This document shows positions 5,911 to 9,264 of a stretch of 9,264 nucleotides of DNA, piece by piece; the first letter of the stretch is position 1; every line of letters starts with the position of its first letter. A program made the position numbers and the translations under genes. This stretch comes from Desulfosporosinus sp. (GTDB lineage Bacteria; Bacillota; Desulfitobacteriia; Desulfitobacteriales; Desulfitobacteriaceae). Below the pieces are notes generated by a model. The model was given only the letters and a program-made list of their open reading frames with translations. It made no database searches and was not told the origin of the DNA. Location of the stretch: positions 1 through 9,264 of the forward strand of contig PKWS01000262.1 in NCBI GenBank assembly GCA_003132105.1. Reading direction: 5' to 3'.

Positions 5911-6070
5911 TTCGATGTTTGAGGTTCGATGCGCGAGGTTCTAGTCGTGCATCGTTCATCGTGTCCCTTATTTCTTATCGAGCCTCGCGCCTAGAGTATA
6001 TGTCTCGCTCTACTTTCAATATTCTCTTTAACCTCATTCGTGCATCGTGCATCGAACATCGTGCCTCGAA
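5911..6070. repeat. 160-bp repeat element with imperfect terminal inverted repeats in the cysD-cysN gap
   Basis: The first 22 bases (5911-5932) and the reverse complement of the last 22 (6049-6070) agree at 17 positions, including a perfect GTTCGATGC (5924-5932)/GCATCGAAC (6049-6057). Inside are a perfect 8-bp inverted repeat GCGCGAGG (5931-5938)/CCTCGCGC (5983-5990) and direct repeats of TCGTGCATCG (5945-5954, 6038-6047), each followed by a CATCGTG copy. No ORF is present. The element fills the whole space between the cysD stop and the cysN ribosome binding site. It looks like a MITE- or REP-type intergenic repeat. Copy number in the genome cannot be seen from here. Confidence 0.6.
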
Positions 6071-6071
6071 T

Positions 6072-6872
6072 TTACATGTATCCGTCTTTGCGTAGTTTTT
6101 GCATGGCATAGGCATCTTCTTGATCTTGTGCTCTCCCTGCTCGTTCGCTTACCTTAGTGTTGCTTAATTCTTCGATGATTTCTTTAATAGTAGAAGCGTT
6201 TGAAACGATTTGTCCAGTACAGGGTGCACAACCGAGGCTCCGGTACCTCTTGCCTTCTTTGGTGAAATACAGGTCGATGATAGGAATATTTTCACGCTCA
6301 ATATAGGCCCAGATATCTATTTCATTCCAGTGCAGAATCGGATGAACACGAATGTGATTGCCCTTAGGAAAATCAGTTTTAAATTGATCCCAGAGTTCAG
6401 GCGCTTGATTGGTATAATCCCACTCGGACTCTCGATTCCTTTCACTGAAAACTCTCTCCTTGGAACGAGAGCCCTCTTCATCTCTACGAATTCCTAAAAT
6501 AAGCCCTTCGAATTCATACTTCGTAACCACTTGTTGCAAACCCTCAGTTTTTAAGGCCTTGCAGCAAACCAACCTACCCTGTTGTGGGCCCATTCCACTT
6601 TCTAGAGCTTCCACGTTTTTGTGGACAATAAGGTCAAGTCCATATTCCTTCGCGAGCTTGTCTCTATAGGCAATCATTTCCGGTATTTTATAATTCGTAT
6701 CCACATGAATCAAAGGGAAAGGACAGTGTCCGAAAAACGCTTTCTTGGCCAGCCAGAGCATCACTGTTGAGTCCTTACCAATGGACCATAGCATACCGAG
6801 CTTGCCGAACTTTTTGTAGGCTTCCCTTAAAATATAAATACTCTGAGCTTCAAGCCCATCTAAATGTTCCAT
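6072..6872 (-). CDS. cysD: Sulfate adenylyltransferase catalytic subunit CysD
   Basis: CysD forms adenosine 5'-phosphosulfate (APS) and pyrophosphate from ATP and sulfate, in complex with the GTPase CysN. It is an ATP pyrophosphatase-fold protein of the PAPS reductase/CysD family. The PP-loop SIGKDST (30-36) keeps the family's Ile where most relatives have Gly. Also visible are HVDTNYKIPEM (56-66), LGIRRDEEGSR (126-136) and RSLGCAPCTG (211-220), with ERAGRAQDQE (243-252) close to the C-terminus, the usual CysD ending. At 266 residues it is somewhat shorter than E. coli CysD (about 300) but seems complete. The ATG at 6872 follows GGGGGTAA. It starts 24 bases after the AprB-like stop, so the two are probably cotranscribed. 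Confidence 0.95.
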   Translation of the reverse strand: MEHLDGLEAQSIYILREAYKKFGKLGMLWSIGKDSTVMLWLAKKAFFGHCPFPLIHVDTNYKIPEMIAYRDKLAKEYGLDLIVHKNVEALESGMGPQQGRLVCCKALKTEGLQQVVTKYEFEGLILGIRRDEEGSRSKERVFSERNRESEWDYTNQAPELWDQFKTDFPKGNHIRVHPILHWNEIDIWAYIERENIPIIDLYFTKEGKRYRSLGCAPCTGQIVSNASTIKEIIEELSNTKVSERAGRAQDQEDAYAMQKLRKDGYM

Positions 6873-6896
6873 AAAATTACCCCCAAATTTCTAACT

Positions 6897-7211
6897 CTAA
6901 TATTGATTTGCTTCCTTTTGATTGATAGTTACCCTGACTTTTTCTCCATCGACTTTACAAATAGTCCAGTGCAAACGTTCGCCCTCTCTCTTGGTAACCA
7001 GATATCCGCCCAGACCGCCAATATCAGCTCCCAGATAGTACTTAATCGCACCAGCTGCACATTCTTTCAGACAGGAAGTGCACCCCCAGCAGTCTTGTGG
7101 ATACTTAACATAAGATTTTCCCGCCTCATCCCTGTGTATCAAATCGCCGGGACATACCTCCAGACACTTGCCACATCCAATGCAGCTTTGCCTACTAATC
7201 TTGATGCTCAT
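6897..7211 (-). CDS. aprB: AprB-like APS reductase beta subunit (2x[4Fe-4S] ferredoxin), short form
   Basis: The 104-residue protein should pass electrons through two [4Fe-4S] clusters to the AprA flavin for reduction of APS to sulfite and AMP. Cluster motifs are Cys10-x2-Cys13-x2-Cys16-x3-Cys20-Pro and Cys41-x2-Cys44-x2-Cys47-x3-Cys51. Trp42, inside the second motif, resembles the tryptophan between cluster and FAD in dissimilatory AprB. Canonical AprB has about 150 residues, including a C-terminal tail that wraps around AprA. Here only about 50 residues follow the clusters (LGADIGGLGGYLVTKREGER, then a short beta-rich end), so most of the tail is missing. The frame is open upstream to 7415, but that part only shadows aprA. 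The true start is the ATG at 7211, with AAGGA upstream, overlapping aprA by 17 bases. A generic ferredoxin is less likely given the overlap. Confidence 0.85.
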   Translation of the reverse strand: MSIKISRQSCIGCGKCLEVCPGDLIHRDEAGKSYVKYPQDCWGCTSCLKECAAGAIKYYLGADIGGLGGYLVTKREGERLHWTICKVDGEKVRVTINQKEANQY

Positions 7212-8904
7212 ATATCTCATCCTTTTTAACAATATCTCTAAGAATGATCTCAATATCTCCAAATCGATAGCGTGAATTAACATACTTAAAGTAGTGTTGA
7301 TCATCTCTCTCTGGATAATCTGCATTCTCTTGGAAACAGTGCCATCTTGTTTCTTTGCGGGCTTGTAGATGCGCGATGACGGTCTGACAAACATACAAAC
7401 GGTCAAGAACCTCATAGATAAGTTTCAGCTCATGCAAATCCTTTGCTTTTAAAGCTTGACCCATGTCCAGCAGACCCTTAATCCGTCGTTTAGCGATGGC
7501 TAGCTTACAGGAATTGACGACATAATCTGAAGAAATTCCTCCGGCATAAACATCCATCACCTTCTGCATCGCTTCTTCAATTTCTTCGATAGAATATAGA
7601 TCGGCAGCATCGTGATTCAAAAACTGCTGTACCTCCTCGAGTTTGGCTATCATTTGAGCGTGATCAACGGCAACTGGTTCTTTCCCCTTGATATATTCCA
7701 GTGCAGAGAGAGCAGCTATCTCACCTTCGACAAAACACCCCGTCACAAACTTTTGAGGGCTGCCTCCTGCCACATCTCCCGCTGCATAAAGCCCCTCTAA
7801 CGTCGTCATCCGATCCGTATCTATCCAGTAACCGCTGGCTGTATGCCCTCCTACAATATAAGGCTCAGTTCCTTCAATTTCCACATTTTCCACCGAAGGA
7901 CCCCTGCCACTCTCGATCCATCGCAAGGCCTGAGCCGGTGCCATATTTAAATAAGCTTTGTAGAGATCTTCCTCTGTCTCTTTGGAAATACCCTTCGTTT
8001 CCAGGTAACAAGGCCCCTTGCCTGCTTTGTTTTCCTGTACCGTTGAAAACATCCGGTTCGGAGTTGTCGGCAGTCCATACTTTCGTTCGTAAGCTTCCCC
8101 TCTACCATTTATCTGCTGCGCCCTTACCCCTTGGGCGATTGTTCCGGTAGGGGCGATAGTATCTTTGCATCTCAAAGCAATAAAGCGCATTTCAAAGGTT
8201 GTCATTTCTGCTCCGGCTCTTATACCCATGGCATAACCCGCACCTGTATTGAACGGAGAATACCACATTTTATGCCTAGAAAAACCAGGATTATTGGGAC
8301 GATATAACCCTGCTGCGCCACCGGTTGTACAGAGTACGGCTTTAGCCTGAATCGTATAGAATACCTTGCTATCTAGGGAAAAACCATAAGCGCCTATCAC
8401 CCGATTATCCTTAACCACGTAGTCAATGATATTAACCCTGTTGAGCACCTTAATGTTATCCTTTTGCTCAACTGCCGAGGCCAGGATCGGTTTAATATTC
8501 TCGCCATTGATTTTTATGTTTCTCTTGCCTCTAGCAACATAATCTCCATTTTCATCTTTTTGAATAACAAGTCCCAGGGCTTCAACTTTAGACGTTACCT
8601 CATTCAGTCTTTTGGCGATTGAGTAGACCAGATCCTCTCTGATCACCCCTTCAGAGTCATTTCTTACATAATCCAGATAAGTCTCCGGGGTTTCCCCTTT
8701 GACAATGTAAGCATTTAGCGCATTGACGCCAGCGGCTAAACAACCGCTCCGTTTAATGTTTGCTTTCTCAGCGATCAGGACCTGATTAGAAGAATTCTCC
8801 CCAACGGTAAGTGCGGCATAGCAGCCCGATGTACCTCCACCGATAATCAGAATATCTGTTTCCAATACCTTCAACTCTAAATTAAAGCTCATCGTTAGCT
8901 TCAC
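7195..8904 (-). CDS. aprA: AprA-like adenylylsulfate reductase alpha subunit (FAD flavoprotein)
   Basis: The protein belongs to the succinate dehydrogenase/fumarate reductase flavoprotein superfamily. DILIIGGGTSG (17-27) is the FAD-binding Rossmann motif; RSGCLAAGVNALNAYI (52-67) and GLYAAGDVAGG (371-381) are further FAD contacts. AprA-type segments are MWYSPFNTGAGYAMGIRAGAE (213-233), FEMRFIALR (237-245) and GGHTASGYWID (352-362). They supply the Trp, Arg and His expected at the APS site by recalled similarity to Archaeoglobus AprA. The length, 569, is below the ~650 of dissimilatory AprA. Together with the AprB-like ferredoxin and CysDN this points to an assimilatory APS reductase. L-aspartate oxidase or fumarate reductase fits less well. 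The start is uncertain: GTG at 8904 (GGAAG upstream) or ATG at 8892, both with weak ribosome binding sites. Confidence 0.85.
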   Translation of the reverse strand: MKLTMSFNLELKVLETDILIIGGGTSGCYAALTVGENSSNQVLIAEKANIKRSGCLAAGVNALNAYIVKGETPETYLDYVRNDSEGVIREDLVYSIAKRLNEVTSKVEALGLVIQKDENGDYVARGKRNIKINGENIKPILASAVEQKDNIKVLNRVNIIDYVVKDNRVIGAYGFSLDSKVFYTIQAKAVLCTTGGAAGLYRPNNPGFSRHKMWYSPFNTGAGYAMGIRAGAEMTTFEMRFIALRCKDTIAPTGTIAQGVRAQQINGRGEAYERKYGLPTTPNRMFSTVQENKAGKGPCYLETKGISKETEEDLYKAYLNMAPAQALRWIESGRGPSVENVEIEGTEPYIVGGHTASGYWIDTDRMTTLEGLYAAGDVAGGSPQKFVTGCFVEGEIAALSALEYIKGKEPVAVDHAQMIAKLEEVQQFLNHDAADLYSIEEIEEAMQKVMDVYAGGISSDYVVNSCKLAIAKRRIKGLLDMGQALKAKDLHELKLIYEVLDRLYVCQTVIAHLQARKETRWHCFQENADYPERDDQHYFKYVNSRYRFGDIEIILRDIVKKDEIYEHQD

Positions 8905-9006
8905 TCAACTTCCATACTCAGTTTTAGTCATCTGTCAATAGCTTTTCCTCGGGGAGCAAGTGCATGCTTACCATTGCTCACGCAAAAACGGTCTAAATGG
9001 ATCTAT

Positions 9007-9264
9007 TTAAATGCTAGCTAAGGCTTGCTGGAAATCCTCTTCGATGTCTTCTATATCTTCCAATCCAACACTTATCCTGATTAAGTCCTCGTAGACACCC
9101 ATCTTTTCTCTTTCCTCAAAGCTATTCGTCTCGTAAATAGTAGAAGCGGGGTGAATAACCAAGGTTCGGACGTCTCCGACATTTGCCAAATTGGAAGCAT
9201 ATTTCAGATTATTGATCACCCTGAAGGCATTTTCCCTGGATCCCACTCTGATTGTCAAGATCCC
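9007..9264 (-). CDS. metY: O-acetylhomoserine sulfhydrylase (MetY-like), C-terminal part only
   Basis: Eighty-five codons up to the TAA are in the window and the frame stays open through the right edge, so the gene is partial. The visible part is the C-terminal end of a Cys/Met-metabolism PLP enzyme. NLANVGDVRTLVIHPAST fits O-acetylhomoserine sulfhydrylases better than MetB-type cystathionine synthases, and DLIRISVGLEDIEDIEEDF is the usual family ending. The enzyme makes homocysteine from O-acetylhomoserine and sulfide, the natural sink for sulfide from the downstream sulfate-reducing genes. The following 102-base gap has no convincing terminator or promoter, so the gene may head the same operon. 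The PLP lysine and N-terminal domain are outside the window. Confidence 0.85.
   Translation of the reverse strand, partial: GILTIRVGSRENAFRVINNLKYASNLANVGDVRTLVIHPASTIYETNSFEEREKMGVYEDLIRISVGLEDIEDIEEDFQQALASI

Noticed and set aside
5911..6070. CRISPR array, suggested by repeated TCGTGCATCG units
   Set aside because: The repeats are short, irregularly spaced and combined with inverted copies. There are no regular repeat-spacer units and no cas genes.
6897..7415. Longer version of the AprB-like gene (172 residues)
   Set aside because: The extra N-terminal 68 residues are translated from the aprA coding sequence in another frame. The ferredoxin similarity begins at the ATG at 7211, which has its own ribosome binding site.
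7701..8150. Plus-strand 149-codon open frame inside aprA
   Set aside because: It is antisense to a well-supported coding region, is Pro/Ser/Leu-rich as expected of an antisense frame, and has no ribosome binding site.
8933..8938. TTGACA on the minus strand ahead of aprA as a promoter
   Set aside because: The -35 match is perfect but there is no acceptable -10 at 16-18 bases (best is TATGGA). The aprA genes are more likely transcribed from upstream of metY.
8954..8979. GAGCAA/TTGCTC inverted repeat after metY as a terminator
   Set aside because: The stem is only six base pairs with a 14-base loop, and no T tract follows on either strand.

Overview
All well-supported genes in this window lie on the minus strand, so transcription runs from the right edge to the left. 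Gene content suggests a spore-forming-clade Firmicute of the Clostridia, probably near Desulfosporosinus/Desulfitobacterium (Peptococcaceae). Reasons are the S-box and cobalamin riboswitches, Firmicute-type ribosome binding sites (AGGAGG/AAGGGGG), frequent GTG and TTG starts, and a two-subunit flavin/iron-sulfur APS reductase next to CysDN. The genus is inference; no rRNA or marker gene is present.

Right half (9264 to 4089): a sulfate-assimilation operon. In transcription order it holds the 3' end of an O-acetylhomoserine sulfhydrylase gene (metY-like), an AprA-like flavoprotein, a short AprB-like 2x[4Fe-4S] ferredoxin overlapping it by 17 bases, cysD, a 160-base repeat element filling the cysD-cysN gap, cysN with an unusual C-terminal extension, and an intrinsic terminator. 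Sulfate would be activated to APS by CysDN (GTP-driven), APS reduced to sulfite by AprAB, and, after a sulfite reductase not in the window, sulfide fixed into homocysteine by MetY. No APS kinase or PAPS reductase is visible.

Middle (4088 to 2747): a hairpin-rich stretch that may be a remnant of an IS200/IS605-type element, then larE (nickel-pincer cofactor sulfur insertion, three-cysteine form), a 10-codon relic resembling the start of a NifX-family gene, and a strong promoter followed by a complete SAM-I riboswitch with its terminator.

Left part (2746 to 1): the riboswitch controls an ACT-less homoserine dehydrogenase with a TTG start. Downstream is a class V aminotransferase/cysteine desulfurase gene cut off after about 150 codons and joined to the C-terminal end of an unrelated, unrecognised reading frame. 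A tiny Met/Gly/Ser-rich ORF with a good ribosome binding site follows, then a CopZ-like copper chaperone and a terminator. The window ends inside a cobalamin riboswitch with its own promoter, controlling a gene beyond the left edge.

Methionine/sulfur metabolism therefore links most of the window: sulfate activation and reduction, sulfhydrylation, homoserine supply under SAM control, and sulfur transfer by LarE.
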